A stretch of 58,245 nt of DNA from Holosporaceae bacterium (GTDB lineage: Bacteria > Pseudomonadota > Alphaproteobacteria > UBA3830), in contig JAISYI010000008.1 in the NCBI GenBank assembly GCA_031269995.1, positions 1 through 58,245 on the forward strand, written 5' to 3'. The translations under genes were made by a program, and so were the position numbers. Positions 30,403 to 42,265 of this stretch are shown here, piece after piece; within the stretch, counting starts at the first letter, position 1, and each line of letters opens with the position of its first letter. The notes beneath the pieces were generated by a model, which saw nothing but the letters and a program-made list of their open reading frames with translations, was not told the origin of the DNA and did not search any database.

Positions 30403-31933
30403 GCCTTCTGAAATTGCCTCCATACTGAAAGAACGCATAGAGAACTTTGATGCGGGCCCAGAATTCGTTGAAGTGGGAAGAGTGATCTCGATCGGAGACG
30501 GGGTTGCAAAAATCTATGGGCTTGATGACGTATCTATGGGGGAGATGGTTATTTTCGACTCAGGAACCAAAGGAATGGCTTTGAATCTCGGAGAAGACTC
30601 CGTCGATGTCGTTATCTTTGGAGATGATCGACAAGTACGCGAGGGGATGGAGGCTAGACGTACGCGAGATATCGTGAAGGTGCCGGTAGGAAAAAATCTG
30701 CTTGGCCGTGTGATCAATGCTCTCGGGGAGCCAATTGATGGAAAAGGCGCGATAAAAGCCAATGAAGTTTTGCCTGTGGATGTCAAGGCGCCGGGTATTA
30801 TAGAAAGGATGTCAGTTCACGAGCCGGTTCAGACTGGTCTAAAAGCAATAGATTCTCTCGTTCCAATTGGCCGTGGACAGAGGGAGCTAATTATTGGAGA
30901 TCGGCAGACTGGGAAAACAGCAATTGCCATTGATACCATATTGAATCAACGCTATGCCTTTGAAAATGTAGAAAAAGAAAAATTGTATTGTATCTATGTG
31001 GCTATAGGGCAGAAGAAATCATCTACTGCGCATATAGTGAAGATGCTCGCCGATGCTGGTGCCATGGAATACACCACAGTTGTTGCCGCGACCGCATCTG
31101 ATCCAGCAACTATACAATACCTTGCTCCCTACACCGGATGCACCGTCGGAGAGTATTTCAGAGATAATGGAATGCATGCGCTGGTAATCTATGATGATCT
31201 TTCGAAGCATGCTGTTGCATATCGGCAAATGTCACTTCTGCTGCGAAGACCTCCGGGCCGGGAGGCCTATCCAGGAGATGTGTTCTACCTTCATTCGCGG
31301 TTGCTAGAAAGAGCGGCGAAATTGAGTGATAGCAAAGGTGGAGGATCCCTCACAGCGCTCCCGATTATCGAGACCCAGGCAGGGGATCTGTCTGCGTACA
31401 TACCAACTAACGCTATCTCCATCACCGATGGGCAGATTTTCCTAGAGAGTAGTCTGTTCTACAAGGGAGTTCGCCCAGCGATAAATGTTGGTCAATCCGT
31501 GAGCCGCGTGGGGTCTTCAGCGCAAACGAAATGTATGAAGCAGGTGGCAGGTAAAATCAAATTAGAGCTTGCTCAGTACAGAGAGATTGCCAGTTTCGCG
31601 CAGTTTGCCTCTGACTTGGACGAATCAAGCAAGAAGCTGATCTCCCGTGGGGAACGTCTGACTGAGGTACTTAAACAGCCTCAATATTCTCCAATGAGCG
31701 TCGAAGAGCAGGTTGTGAGCATATATCTCAGCGTCAATGGCTATCTAGACGGTTTGGAGGTCAAAGTAATCAAGCAATTCCTGAATTACGTCTTAGATTG
31801 CATGAAAAAGGGGAAAACAGAGTTGCTTGCTGATATCAGAAAACGTAAAGAAATCACCGAGGAGGCAGCGGAAGAACTAAAATCCACTATAAATAGATAT
31901 CTTGGCGATTTTAAAAAGCTATATGGGGCTTAG
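30392..31933 (+). CDS. atpA: ATP synthase F1 subunit alpha
   Basis: The non-catalytic nucleotide-binding subunit of F1; 513 residues, standard length. The P-loop GDRQTGKT, the VAIGQK segment, [17 protein letters not shown] and the VGSSAQ-containing signature are all intact. Second gene of atpHAGDC. Confidence 0.98.
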   Translation: MRIKPSEIASILKERIENFDAGPEFVEVGRVISIGDGVAKIYGLDDVSMGEMVIFDSGTKGMALNLGEDSVDVVIFGDDRQVREGMEARRTRDIVKVPVGKNLLGRVINALGEPIDGKGAIKANEVLPVDVKAPGIIERMSVHEPVQTGLKAIDSLVPIGRGQRELIIGDRQTGKTAIAIDTILNQRYAFENVEKEKLYCIYVAIGQKKSSTAHIVKMLADAGAMEYTTVVAATASDPATIQYLAPYTGCTVGEYFRDNGMHALVIYDDLSKHAVAYRQMSLLLRRPPGREAYPGDVFYLHSRLLERAAKLSDSKGGGSLTALPIIETQAGDLSAYIPTNAISITDGQIFLESSLFYKGVRPAINVGQSVSRVGSSAQTKCMKQVAGKIKLELAQYREIASFAQFASDLDESSKKLISRGERLTEVLKQPQYSPMSVEEQVVSIYLSVNGYLDGLEVKVIKQFLNYVLDCMKKGKTELLADIRKRKEITEEAAEELKSTINRYLGDFKKLYGA

Positions 31934-31935
31934 TA

Positions 31936-32808
31936 GTGTCCAACCTGAAGGAGCTCAGAAATAAAGTGGAAGTGGTTAAATCCACAAGGAAGGTAACGTC
32001 ATCCATGAAGCTTGTCGCAGGCGTAAAATTGAAGAAGGCTGAGCAGAAGGCAGCAGAATCTAGGGAATATGCATCCGAGGTAGAGTTGATTTTAGCGAAG
32101 ATTCGTCAAGAACTCTCCAGCATTAACTGCGAACTGTTTTTCGGTAGAAAAATAATTCAAACGGAAATGTTAGTTGTCTTTGCTTCTGATAAAGGGCTGT
32201 GTGGAAATTTCAACTATGTGGTTTGCAAAAAAACCGCCGAGATTGTCGCAGATATTCATAGACGAGATAGAAAAGTGCGAATTATCTGCATCGGAATTAA
32301 AGCGTTTGATGCAATCGGGCAGAGACTGACTCGTAATGATGATATAGAGCTCGTCGAGGACTTTTATCGCAGTGATAAATTATTAGTGAATGCTCAAAAG
32401 TTAGCTCAAAGAATAATAGCTAATTTTACCTCTGGAAATGTAGATAGAGTTTCCACGGTGTACACCAAATGTTTATCGACAATGAATCGCCTGGTTGAGG
32501 CGAGGAGTCTGATTCCTCTTGATTTCAATTTGAAAGCAAGTTCGCGGGAAACTATTTTTGAACCGAATCCCGAAGCAATCCTTGAAGCTATTGTTCCCCA
32601 TAATATTGGGATTCAGCTTTATCAAGCTGCCCTAGAGAGCATGGCAAGCGAGTACGGATCGCGCATGGCGGCCATGGACAATGCTACAAGAAACGCCGAC
32701 GATCTGTTATCAGATTTGACAATAGCCTACAATCGGACGAGGCAGTATAATATTACGCAGGAATTGGTGGAGGTTGTCTCCGGCGCAGCTGCCATAGCAA
32801 AGGGGTAG
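31936..32808 (+). CDS. atpG: ATP synthase F1 subunit gamma
   Basis: The central rotor shaft of F1; 290 residues. The N-terminal helix (LKELRNKVEVVKSTRKVTSSMKLV) and the C-terminal helix (ESMASEYGSRMAAMDNATRNA) form the coiled coil that enters the alpha-beta ring. It begins at a GTG two bases after the atpA stop. Confidence 0.97.
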   Translation: MSNLKELRNKVEVVKSTRKVTSSMKLVAGVKLKKAEQKAAESREYASEVELILAKIRQELSSINCELFFGRKIIQTEMLVVFASDKGLCGNFNYVVCKKTAEIVADIHRRDRKVRIICIGIKAFDAIGQRLTRNDDIELVEDFYRSDKLLVNAQKLAQRIIANFTSGNVDRVSTVYTKCLSTMNRLVEARSLIPLDFNLKASSRETIFEPNPEAILEAIVPHNIGIQLYQAALESMASEYGSRMAAMDNATRNADDLLSDLTIAYNRTRQYNITQELVEVVSGAAAIAKG

Positions 32809-32812
32809 ATAA

Positions 32813-34534
<1,722 letters not shown>

Positions 34535-34551
<17 letters not shown>

Positions 34552-35692
34552 AGGTAACAGTGGAGAAAGAATTGGCAAAAGTTCTCCGATAACAATGCTT
34601 TTTGCCAAGTTTTGCAAGCAATCACGCCTCATTTTTTATTCATGTTTTTTATTAGGATGTGCCGAAGAGCGGTCAAATCGACCAATTCCTACTGAGGTAC
34701 AGAGCAATCATAGCAAGGGAGCTGATAAGGCGATTAATCCGGAACAGGTGACCAGGTTTCATGATGTCTGTCGGAGAATAGGACGTTTAAATATGACTGT
34801 CACTTCCGTTGGAAGTAGTCTTTCACCGAAAGCAAATAACAATCTGCGTTGTCTTGCTCAGGAATGGGGAATTAATATTCCGGAATCCGCTCTCCCAGAT
34901 GAGGGTGTGTTTTTCTTCTCAGATATTGCTGACCATCGGCTAAATTTTCTTCTCGATGCAATAAATTCAGATCATAAAATTATTTGGTCGCTACGTGGGG
35001 GACATGGAACAGAGATGTTTCTATCTACACTGAATCGACTTCCACCTCCAAAGAAAGGGAAAATATTTATTGGTTTTTGCGATGCAACATCTCTAAATCT
35101 ATTTATTACTCAAAAGTGGCCAGATTGCGTTGCTATTCACGCAACAATGCTACTCTATCTAACGCCGGGATCATTTGATAGCAAATTTGATTTATTGCTA
35201 GATATCCTCGAAGGAAAGGTTAAGAGGTACGAGGTTACCGGAATCCATCCCCTGAACACCATTGCTCAAAAACAGAAAAGTGTTAGTGGAAAATTAAGCG
35301 GTGGGAATCTGACAATTATCGAAAGTAGTTTAAAAACATGTTGGGAGATAGAAACTAACAACAAAATTCTTTTCCTGGAGGATACGAACGAACAGGCTCC
35401 AGCAATCATTCGCGTTTTAAATCATCTAAAGGAAGCGGGGAAATTTTCCGGGGTAAAGGCGATAATTTTTGGGCACTTTCATAGCGTGAAGAGGCCTAGA
35501 TTTTTAAAGCTTTGTCTAAAATGGTATGCAGAGACGCTCGCAATTCCTGTTTATACGACGGAGCGAATTGGACACGGAGATTACAATGACCCGCTAGTGT
35601 ATAACGCGACAGCAAGTATCCGAGACGGAAAAATGATAGTGGACATACCGGAAATTCTACAGAAGCTCGCTACTGAGGATAGCAAGAAATAG
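34535..35692 (+). CDS. S66-type LD-carboxypeptidase-like lipoprotein, Cys at nucleophile position
   Basis: S66 peptidases trim D-Ala from tetrapeptide stems during peptidoglycan recycling. This protein keeps the fold motifs: IWSLRGGHGTEMFL, IIFGHF and IGHGDYNDPLVYNA with the catalytic His region, and FLEDTNEQ with the Glu. The nucleophile segment, normally G-F/Y-S-D, reads GFCDATSL with Cys182. The N-terminus ends in FLLGC (Cys42), a lipobox, so the protein is probably membrane-anchored in the periplasm, while known LdcA enzymes are cytoplasmic. The GTG at 34535 has AGAGG nine bases before it; ATG 34595 would give a compact signal peptide but lacks a site. Confidence 0.8.
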
Positions 35693-35754
35693 CGCTAGCT
35701 GTGTTTCCGTTTTTTATTAGTATAACATTACTGGCTTTATGAAAGAGACGATAC

Positions 35755-37209
35755 GTGAATCCTCCCGAACTGGCAAACTCTCAACAGAACCCGGAGGCAA
35801 GGGTTTTGCCTCACAACATTGAAGCGGAGCAGTCTCTGCTCGGAGCGCTCATGCTTAACAATGGATACTTAGAAAACATATCAGAATATCTTCTGCCTTT
35901 ACATTTTGCTACACCAATTAACGGAAAGATTTATGAAGCAATCAGCAAGTTGATATCTCAGGAACTAGTGGCGGATCCGATAACACTGCGTGCCTATTTT
36001 GAGAAGAGAGATGAACTACGGGAGGTCGGTGGCGGTGATTATCTAGTCCAGTTAGTAAACTCTGTTGTATCCATCGCCGGAGTGGACGATTATGCGAAGC
36101 TGATCTACGACATGTATCTGAGAAGACAGCTGATTCTTATCGGCGAAAACATGTCCTATAGCGCTGCTACTTTCGAGATAGACGTGAAAACGTCCGACCA
36201 AATTGAAAACGCAGAGGTAAGGCTCTACGAACTATCAATTGCCGATAAGAGGGGGGGATTCGTCCCCTTTTCCAGTGCTCTCATCAGCACCATGGAAGTG
36301 GTTGAAAACGCCTACAGAAGCGATAACAGCATTACCGGGATCACCAGCGGGTTCATTGATATGGATAAGTGGCTCGGAGGCCTGAATAGATCAGATCTTG
36401 TAATCCTCGCTGGACGACCATCGATGGGAAAAACTGCTCTCGCTACAAATATGGCGTTTAATGCTGCAATGGCCTATGCCAAAAGGACTGAAGGCGGAGG
36501 GAAAGTCGCGTTTTTTTCGCTGGAAATGTCGTCAGAGCAGCTGGTTACTAGGATTCTCTCTCAAGATTGCGCGATTCCATCCGAAAAAATTCGGCGCGGC
36601 GAAATAAGAGAGGAGGACTTTGCTAAAATCGTAGAGGCACACAAAAAACTGATGGAATTGCCATTGTTCATCGACGATACTCCAGCGTTGACCATATCGT
36701 CCGTACGAAGCAGAGCGCGCAAACTAAAGCGTCAACAGGGACTTGACCTGATAGTACTGGACTATCTGCAGCTCCTCCAGGGAAGCGATGACAGGCGCAA
36801 TGAAAACCGGGTGCAGGAAATTTCGGAGGTTACCAGATCCTTGAAAGCCCTTGCTAAGGAATTGGACGTGCCTGTGTTAGCTCTATCCCAGCTATCAAGA
36901 GCCGTTGAAACGCGGGATGATAAGCGCCCTCAGTTGGCAGATTTACGGGAATCTGGATCCATCGAGCAGGATGCCGACGTCGTGATGTTCGTCTATAGGG
37001 AAGAGTACTATGAGGCGCGGCGCGAGCCTTCTCCAGGCACAGATAAACATGTGGAATGGCTAAATAGAATGTCCAAGATATACAATCTGGCTGAAGTTAT
37101 CTTGGCAAAGCAGCGACATGGTCCTATAGGGACAATTCGACTATTTTTTGATGGCCGCTATACGAAGTTCGATAATCTGTCAGATGGAAGAAAGAGCGGT
37201 TATGAGTAG
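35755..37209 (+). CDS. dnaB: Replicative DNA helicase
   Basis: A hexameric 5'-3' helicase at the replication fork; 484 residues. The N-terminal domain begins VLPHNIEAEQSLLGALML; the RecA-like domain has Walker A GRPSMGKTA, FFSLEMSSEQL, VLDYLQLLQG as Walker B, LSQLSR and DLRESGSIEQDADVV. It starts at a GTG and its end overlaps alr by 8 nt. Confidence 0.97.
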   Translation: MNPPELANSQQNPEARVLPHNIEAEQSLLGALMLNNGYLENISEYLLPLHFATPINGKIYEAISKLISQELVADPITLRAYFEKRDELREVGGGDYLVQLVNSVVSIAGVDDYAKLIYDMYLRRQLILIGENMSYSAATFEIDVKTSDQIENAEVRLYELSIADKRGGFVPFSSALISTMEVVENAYRSDNSITGITSGFIDMDKWLGGLNRSDLVILAGRPSMGKTALATNMAFNAAMAYAKRTEGGGKVAFFSLEMSSEQLVTRILSQDCAIPSEKIRRGEIREEDFAKIVEAHKKLMELPLFIDDTPALTISSVRSRARKLKRQQGLDLIVLDYLQLLQGSDDRRNENRVQEISEVTRSLKALAKELDVPVLALSQLSRAVETRDDKRPQLADLRESGSIEQDADVVMFVYREEYYEARREPSPGTDKHVEWLNRMSKIYNLAEVILAKQRHGPIGTIRLFFDGRYTKFDNLSDGRKSGYE

Positions 37210-38338
37210 CACTTCTACACAGAGTCTTTTGGATAAGATTGAGCCACATGTGCTGGTGACGGCCGTGATCAATCTTGATAATTTGGCGAAAAATTATACC
37301 AGGATAGTGGCGGAGCTGACAGCTGGAGTCCAGCTCATAGCTGTCATCAAGGCTAATTCCTATGGCTTCGGAGCAATACAGGTGAGCAAGCGGCTGTGGT
37401 ACGAGGGATGCAGAGCATTTTTCGTGGCCACTCTGGAAGAAGGAATCGAGATCAGAAAAAATCTACCCGATGGCGCAAAAATTTTCGTTTTTAATGGCGT
37501 ATTTCGCCACTCGGAAGATCTACTACTGAAACATCGAATTATCCCAGTGTTGAATAACGCATGTCAGTCTGATCTGTGGATCCAGCAGGCAAAAAAACTT
37601 GGGAAAAAATTGGACGCCGTGATTCAGATAGACACTGGTATATTTCGCAACGGATACTCATATAGGAATGTCGGATCTAATTTTGATGAGGTAAGAGATA
37701 GTTTAAACTTAGTCTTCATCATGAGTCACCTGGCCTGCGCTGATATTCCAGATCATCCGCTGAATCGGCTCCAGTTAGAACGGTTTAAAGAGATTTTGAT
37801 GTATTTTGGAAACGTCAAAGGATGCCTCTCCGCCACCAACGGCATATTCCTCGGCAAAGAGTATTTTTTTGACGTTGTTAGGCCAGGGAAATCCCTGTAT
37901 GGTTTTTCTGTCCGTGAAGATAGGATTGGATCAATGAATCCAGTTATGGATCTATTTTCGCGAATCGTGCAGGTGAATCACCTCCAGTCCGGCGATACCG
38001 TCGGTTATGGAGCAACTTACACCGCTGATCGGAATATGACGATCATCACCGTAGGAATGGGCTACGCCGACGGATTCATGCGGAAGTTTTCCGGATTTGG
38101 ACATGGTTTTTTGGGAGGGAAGCGTATGCCTGTAATCGGAAGAATATCAATGGATTATATGGCGCTGGATGCTTCGGAGGTGCAGGAATCATATCTAGAA
38201 ATTGGAAATTGGGTTGCCTTAACCAACGATACGGATTATACACTGGAAAGGTGGGCTTTAGAGCTAGATACTCTGCCGCATGAAATTGCTTGTCGGTTTG
38301 GCCCGAGGGTCAGAAAGACGTACATCGGTGAGGTGTAG
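37202..38338 (+). CDS. alr: Alanine racemase
   Basis: A PLP enzyme supplying D-Ala for peptidoglycan; 378 residues. The PLP-lysine motif AVIKANSYGFG, the RPGKSLYG segment, the second-base Tyr in VGYGATYTA and GRISMDYMALD are all present. The ATG at 37202 overlaps the dnaB end and follows GGAAGAAAG; a longer frame begins at 37148. dnaB-alr is a known gene pair in several bacteria. Confidence 0.96.
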   Translation: MSSTSTQSLLDKIEPHVLVTAVINLDNLAKNYTRIVAELTAGVQLIAVIKANSYGFGAIQVSKRLWYEGCRAFFVATLEEGIEIRKNLPDGAKIFVFNGVFRHSEDLLLKHRIIPVLNNACQSDLWIQQAKKLGKKLDAVIQIDTGIFRNGYSYRNVGSNFDEVRDSLNLVFIMSHLACADIPDHPLNRLQLERFKEILMYFGNVKGCLSATNGIFLGKEYFFDVVRPGKSLYGFSVREDRIGSMNPVMDLFSRIVQVNHLQSGDTVGYGATYTADRNMTIITVGMGYADGFMRKFSGFGHGFLGGKRMPVIGRISMDYMALDASEVQESYLEIGNWVALTNDTDYTLERWALELDTLPHEIACRFGPRVRKTYIGEV

Positions 38339-38366
38339 AGTTGGGTAAGGGAAGAGGTGGAGAGAG

Positions 38367-39149
38367 ATGAAAATGCATAATCCGCTGGCGACCCTGGGTA
38401 AATATACTCTTGCAACACTGTACGAGGTCGGGAGCGTTTTTTTATTTTCGTTGAAAGGTTTGAAAAGTTGCTTCGCCCCTCCGCTCTATCTTCGAGAAAT
38501 TTTTCGTCAGATGCTGGTCGTGGGTTTTTATTCGCTTCCCATAGTAGGATTGACGGCGGTTTTCGCAGGAATGGTCCTTGCGCTTCAGACCTATGTCGGA
38601 TTCACGAGGTTTAACGCAGAAGGCGCAGTAGCCTCGGTTGTTGTTATCTCAATAACGCGCGAGCTTGGTCCAGTTTTTGCAGGATTGATGGTCGCCGGAC
38701 GAGTCAGTTCATCCATAGCAGCTGAGATTGGCTCGATGCGGGTGAGCGAGCAGATTGATGCCCTAATGACGCTGCGAGTGGATCCGTTTAAATTTCTCGT
38801 AGTTCCGAGAATGCTTGCGGGGGTCTTCATGGTGCCATTTCTGGTACTGGTAGCCGACATTATCGGTGTCATGGGAGGATTTTTAGTTTCCACAACGTTG
38901 CTGGATTTTTCTACAGGATCCTACATTGCGCAGACAGTGCAAAATATGGAGGCAATAGATGTTATTTCAGGACTAGTAAAAGCTTCTGCATTTGGTTTTT
39001 CGGTGGCAATCTTTGGCTGCTATCACGGTTTTTACAGTGATCTAGGTGCCCGGGGGGTAGGAAATGCGACAACGAGCGCAGTAGTCTCCTCCTGTATAGG
39101 GATACTAGTACTAAACTATTTATTAACGGCGTTGTTTTTTGGGATATGA
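38367..39149 (+). CDS. mlaE: MlaE-type ABC transporter permease (phospholipid trafficking)
   Basis: A 260-residue inner-membrane permease with about five hydrophobic segments. The family signature is clear: VGFYSLPIVGLTAVFAGMVL, ELGPVFAGLMVAGRVSSSIAAEIGSM and EQIDAL. Together with MlaF and MlaD it moves phospholipids between the two membranes to keep outer-membrane asymmetry. GAGGTGGAGAG precedes the ATG. Overlaps mlaF by 4 nt. Confidence 0.93.
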   Translation: MKMHNPLATLGKYTLATLYEVGSVFLFSLKGLKSCFAPPLYLREIFRQMLVVGFYSLPIVGLTAVFAGMVLALQTYVGFTRFNAEGAVASVVVISITRELGPVFAGLMVAGRVSSSIAAEIGSMRVSEQIDALMTLRVDPFKFLVVPRMLAGVFMVPFLVLVADIIGVMGGFLVSTTLLDFSTGSYIAQTVQNMEAIDVISGLVKASAFGFSVAIFGCYHGFYSDLGARGVGNATTSAVVSSCIGILVLNYLLTALFFGI

Positions 39150-39904
39150 GCAAAATAATATTTGAAAACGTGCGAAAAGAGTTTGGAAGTGGGCTTCAGG
39201 TGCTCAACGGAATACAGCTGGACATAGCAAAAGGGGAGTCACACATAATCCTTGGCCAGTCAGGATGCGGGAAGTCAGTCCTATTGAAGTGTCTTCTGGG
39301 CATAATGCCTCTGGATAGCGGAGATATAGATGTGGACGGTATAAGTATAAAAGAAAAGAAGAGGTTTTCAGAATATCTAAGGAAATTTAGCATTCTGTTC
39401 CAAGGAAATGCGCTATTCGACTCCATGACGATCATAGAAAATGTCATGTTCGGAGCTCGTTTGGTAGCAAAGGACAAGGAGAGGTGTAGAAGGTCCGCAG
39501 AGGAGAAATTGTTTGCAGTGGGCTTGGAACAAAGGGTGTTCGATTTATACCCAGCGGAACTTTCCGGAGGAATGCAGAAAAGGGCGGCTCTTGCCCGTGC
39601 TATTGCTATAGAGCCAGAGATTCTGTTGTTCGATGAACCAACATCAGGACTTGATCCCATCACAGGGGGAATTATATGCAATCTGCTGAAAGACACGGTC
39701 AGGAGTTTAGGGGTAACGGCCCTCACCATAACTCACGATCTGAAAGTCGCAGAATTTTTAGCAGATCGTGTCTCGGTTCTGAACAACGGCAAAGTCGTTT
39801 GGACAGGAAAGACCCATGAGATGGAAATTTGCGGTAACGAGTTTGTGGTTGAATTTCATCGGGCATCAAACGTCATTTTGAAAAAATCACACAGAATTAT
39901 TTAA
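39146..39904 (+). CDS. mlaF: MlaF-type ABC transporter ATP-binding protein
   Basis: A 252-residue ATPase driving MlaE. Walker A GQSGCGKSV, Q-loop FQGNALFDSMT, signature LSGGMQKR (the MlaF form of LSGGQ), Walker B ILLFDEPTSGLDP and the switch His in ITHDL are all intact. The MlaD substrate-binding gene that usually follows is missing; the next gene is on the opposite strand and overlaps this one by 18 nt at the 3' ends. Confidence 0.94.
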   Translation: MSKIIFENVRKEFGSGLQVLNGIQLDIAKGESHIILGQSGCGKSVLLKCLLGIMPLDSGDIDVDGISIKEKKRFSEYLRKFSILFQGNALFDSMTIIENVMFGARLVAKDKERCRRSAEEKLFAVGLEQRVFDLYPAELSGGMQKRAALARAIAIEPEILLFDEPTSGLDPITGGIICNLLKDTVRSLGVTALTITHDLKVAEFLADRVSVLNNGKVVWTGKTHEMEICGNEFVVEFHRASNVILKKSHRII

Positions 39905-40633
39905 AACGCTAGTTTGAATCCGATGGATTGAATCAAGAAATTGAGCATAATATTTCTTTGGAAGAGGTGTTCTCCGGCGGTAGCTAACCGCAAATGAATA
40001 GTCACAGGTCAAACAAGCAATCCCGAAGAATTCAGGATGGTTTGCATAGGAACAATGACATATTTTGCTCGACTGAGCAAACCACGATAACGAAAATTCA
40101 TCGAATGATCGATAGAATCCGCATTTCAATGCCTTGCTCAACGCTTCCTTTAGTGTCCAGGCAATGATTAGATGTTCTGGATTTCTTGGGACAGGCTCTT
40201 GTTCAGACGTAACGTGCGCCGCAGCACGGATGTTTTTTTCGCTAATGCATTCTACATCTATACCGAAGGAATGCCTTTTCTCAAACACCAGACTGGCCAC
40301 TAGACCACCAGAGTGGCTGATAGATACAGCATAATCTGAGTTCACAATAACAGGACAGCCGGATGTCTCGTTCAGCGTGCTTACGTCCTGGTGTTTTATT
40401 TTCCCAACCAGCGTAGATAGTGCATTTTTGGTTATTATTCGTCCAAGAACATATTCCCGTCGTCTCTTTTCAGAAACAATGGACCGCAATCGCTCCAGCT
40501 CTTTGTCTGATAGCAATTCTTCATAATTTTGCGGAATCACATCCCAGGGGCTGGCAAGAGTTAATACACATTCTGCCGATCCTTCATTGAATGGGAGGTG
40601 AAGACAACAAACTTCCATAGGGCTGGCTATCAC
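39887..40633 (-). CDS. 4'-phosphopantetheinyl transferase (Sfp type)
   Basis: Transfers phosphopantetheine from CoA to a Ser of carrier proteins; 248 residues, near the usual Sfp length. Magnesium- and CoA-binding motifs FGIDVE and WTLKEALSKAL are present, as is SISHSGG. It starts at a GTG overlapping the fabG stop (GTGA), so the two are coupled, which suggests that its substrate is the fatty-acid acyl carrier protein, a job AcpS does in many bacteria. acpS itself is not in this window, so this is inference. Confidence 0.9.
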   Translation of the reverse strand: MIASPMEVCCLHLPFNEGSAECVLTLASPWDVIPQNYEELLSDKELERLRSIVSEKRRREYVLGRIITKNALSTLVGKIKHQDVSTLNETSGCPVIVNSDYAVSISHSGGLVASLVFEKRHSFGIDVECISEKNIRAAAHVTSEQEPVPRNPEHLIIAWTLKEALSKALKCGFYRSFDEFSLSWFAQSSKICHCSYANHPEFFGIACLTCDYSFAVSYRRRTPLPKKYYAQFLDSIHRIQTSVLNNSV

Positions 40634-41367
40634 ACCATAGCCATTCCTCCGTTAACATGCAGCACCTGCCCTGTAATATAGGAAGCCTCATTGCTTGCAA
40701 GAAAGCCAACGGCCGCTGCGACTTCCTCTGGTCGTCCTATCCTAGCCATAGGGATGTTTTTCTCCACTTCCTCCCGGTGAGTAGCCAAAATTGCCTCTGT
40801 CATTCGAGACTGAATAAATCCAGGAGCTACGCAATTCACTGTGATATTTCTTTTGGCCACTTCCTTTGCCAGCGATTTTGATAGCCCAAACATTCCCGAC
40901 TTTGCCGCAGCGTAGTTCGACTGTCCTGGATTTCCAATTGCCCCAACAATCGATGAAATATTGATGATTCTTCCCCACCGCGCCTTTATCATGCTAAGGG
41001 CCGCCGCGCGCATTAGGCGGAAAGGGGCTTCGAGATTTACCATTAGTACTTTGCGCCAGCTTTCATCCGTCATTCTTATGAGAAGATCATCTTGGACAAT
41101 ACCGGCATTATTCACTAAAATATCTACATGCCCGCAAGCTTCCTCTACGTTCGGAATCAAGGCATTAACCTCTACCTCTGATGCTAGATCGCATACGAAA
41201 ATATGAACTCGCTCGGTCAATTCCATCGCAAGATGTTTTAGCGAGTCGTTTCTCGTTCCTGAAATCACGAGAGTCGCTCCCTGCCTGTGAAGGACTCGTG
41301 TAATCGCGCTACCAATCGCTCCTGCAGCACCGGTAACCAGAACCACTTTGCCACTCAGATCAAACAC
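40630..41367 (-). CDS. fabG: 3-oxoacyl-ACP reductase
   Basis: An NADPH-dependent short-chain dehydrogenase reducing beta-ketoacyl-ACP in fatty acid elongation; 245 residues. The TGAAGAIG nucleotide motif, NNAG, the catalytic Ser of INISSIVG, YAAAK and CVAPGFI are all present. It starts at a GTG with GAGG four bases upstream. Many SDRs look alike, but length and sequence fit FabG best. fabD and acpP are not adjacent. Confidence 0.92.
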   Translation of the reverse strand: MFDLSGKVVLVTGAAGAIGSAITRVLHRQGATLVISGTRNDSLKHLAMELTERVHIFVCDLASEVEVNALIPNVEEACGHVDILVNNAGIVQDDLLIRMTDESWRKVLMVNLEAPFRLMRAAALSMIKARWGRIINISSIVGAIGNPGQSNYAAAKSGMFGLSKSLAKEVAKRNITVNCVAPGFIQSRMTEAILATHREEVEKNIPMARIGRPEEVAAAVGFLASNEASYITGQVLHVNGGMAMV

Positions 41368-41427
41368 ATAGCCTCGCTTCCGGCCTGTTTCCTCCCATCT
41401 TTCACTCGATCCTTTCCAACCTGTCTT

Positions 41428-41901
41428 TCAAAGATATTCCACTTTCATTATTTCATAGTTTTTTTTTCCAGATGGGGTATATAATTTCACTTCATCGCCG
41501 ACACCTTTCCCAATTAATGCCTTTGCCAACGGAGACTCTACAGAGAGTAGCTTCTTCTTAATATCCGCTTCGTCAGCGCCGACTATTTTATAAGTAATCT
41601 CCTCGTCCGCTGATTCGTCGAGCACAGTTACAGTGGAGCCAAATTTGACCCCAGACCCTGCAACCTTTTTAATATCTATTACCTCCGCTCTAGACAACTT
41701 AGATTCCAGCTCGCGGATACGCCCCTCTATGAATCCCTGTTTATCTTTAGCGTACTGATACTCCGCATTTTCAGACAAATCCCCTAGAGCTCTTGCTGAG
41801 GCAATTGCATTGACCACAGCAGGCCTCTCGACAAATTTAAGATTCTTTAACTCATCTTCTAAGGTTTTAAAACCTTCTGGGGTCATATAGACTTTTTCCA
41901 T
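41428..41901 (-). CDS. greA: Transcription elongation factor GreA
   Basis: Rescues backtracked RNA polymerase by stimulating transcript cleavage; 157 residues, standard. The N-terminal coiled coil includes ARALGDLSENAEYQYAKDKQ with the acidic tip residues, and the C-terminal domain ends SPLAKALIGKGVGDEV. Follows gatC by 39 nt on the same strand. Confidence 0.97.
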   Translation of the reverse strand: MEKVYMTPEGFKTLEDELKNLKFVERPAVVNAIASARALGDLSENAEYQYAKDKQGFIEGRIRELESKLSRAEVIDIKKVAGSGVKFGSTVTVLDESADEEITYKIVGADEADIKKKLLSVESPLAKALIGKGVGDEVKLYTPSGKKNYEIMKVEYL

Positions 41902-41940
41902 ACCATTCCTTAGAACAAAAACAACCTGCTACTCGGTCGC

Positions 41941-42219
41941 CTATATAACGACCTTGGGAACGACAAACATATTATTCTCAATTACTGGCGCATTATTCAT
42001 GACAGCAGGATCGCTAGCATAAACAATATCCCCCCTTTCATGGAGACTCACAGCGTATTGGACAGTGTCATCGATCTGGGAGCAATCCACCTCCCTCAGC
42101 TGCTCCACAAAACCCAAAATCTTATTCAGGTCTTCCTGAATTTCCTGAATTCGAGAATCACTAATCTGTATACGTGCTAGATACGCTACCTTCCTCACAT
42201 CCCCTTCGGTTACTGACAC
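41941..42219 (-). CDS. gatC: Asp/Glu-tRNA amidotransferase subunit C
   Basis: The small subunit of GatCAB, which amidates Glu-tRNA(Gln) and Asp-tRNA(Asn); 92 residues. VRKVAYLARIQISDSRI and the LNKILGFVEQLREVD segment are typical. The GTG at 42217-42219 with GGAGAGAGGG upstream gives the family length; an upstream frame adds eight residues. gatA and gatB are not adjacent, although they often follow gatC in alphaproteobacteria. Confidence 0.92.
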   Translation of the reverse strand: MSVTEGDVRKVAYLARIQISDSRIQEIQEDLNKILGFVEQLREVDCSQIDDTVQYAVSLHERGDIVYASDPAVMNNAPVIENNMFVVPKVVI

Positions 42220-42265
42220 TAGTCCCTCTCTCCTAACATACACCTCGCCGACGGCGTTTATCCTA

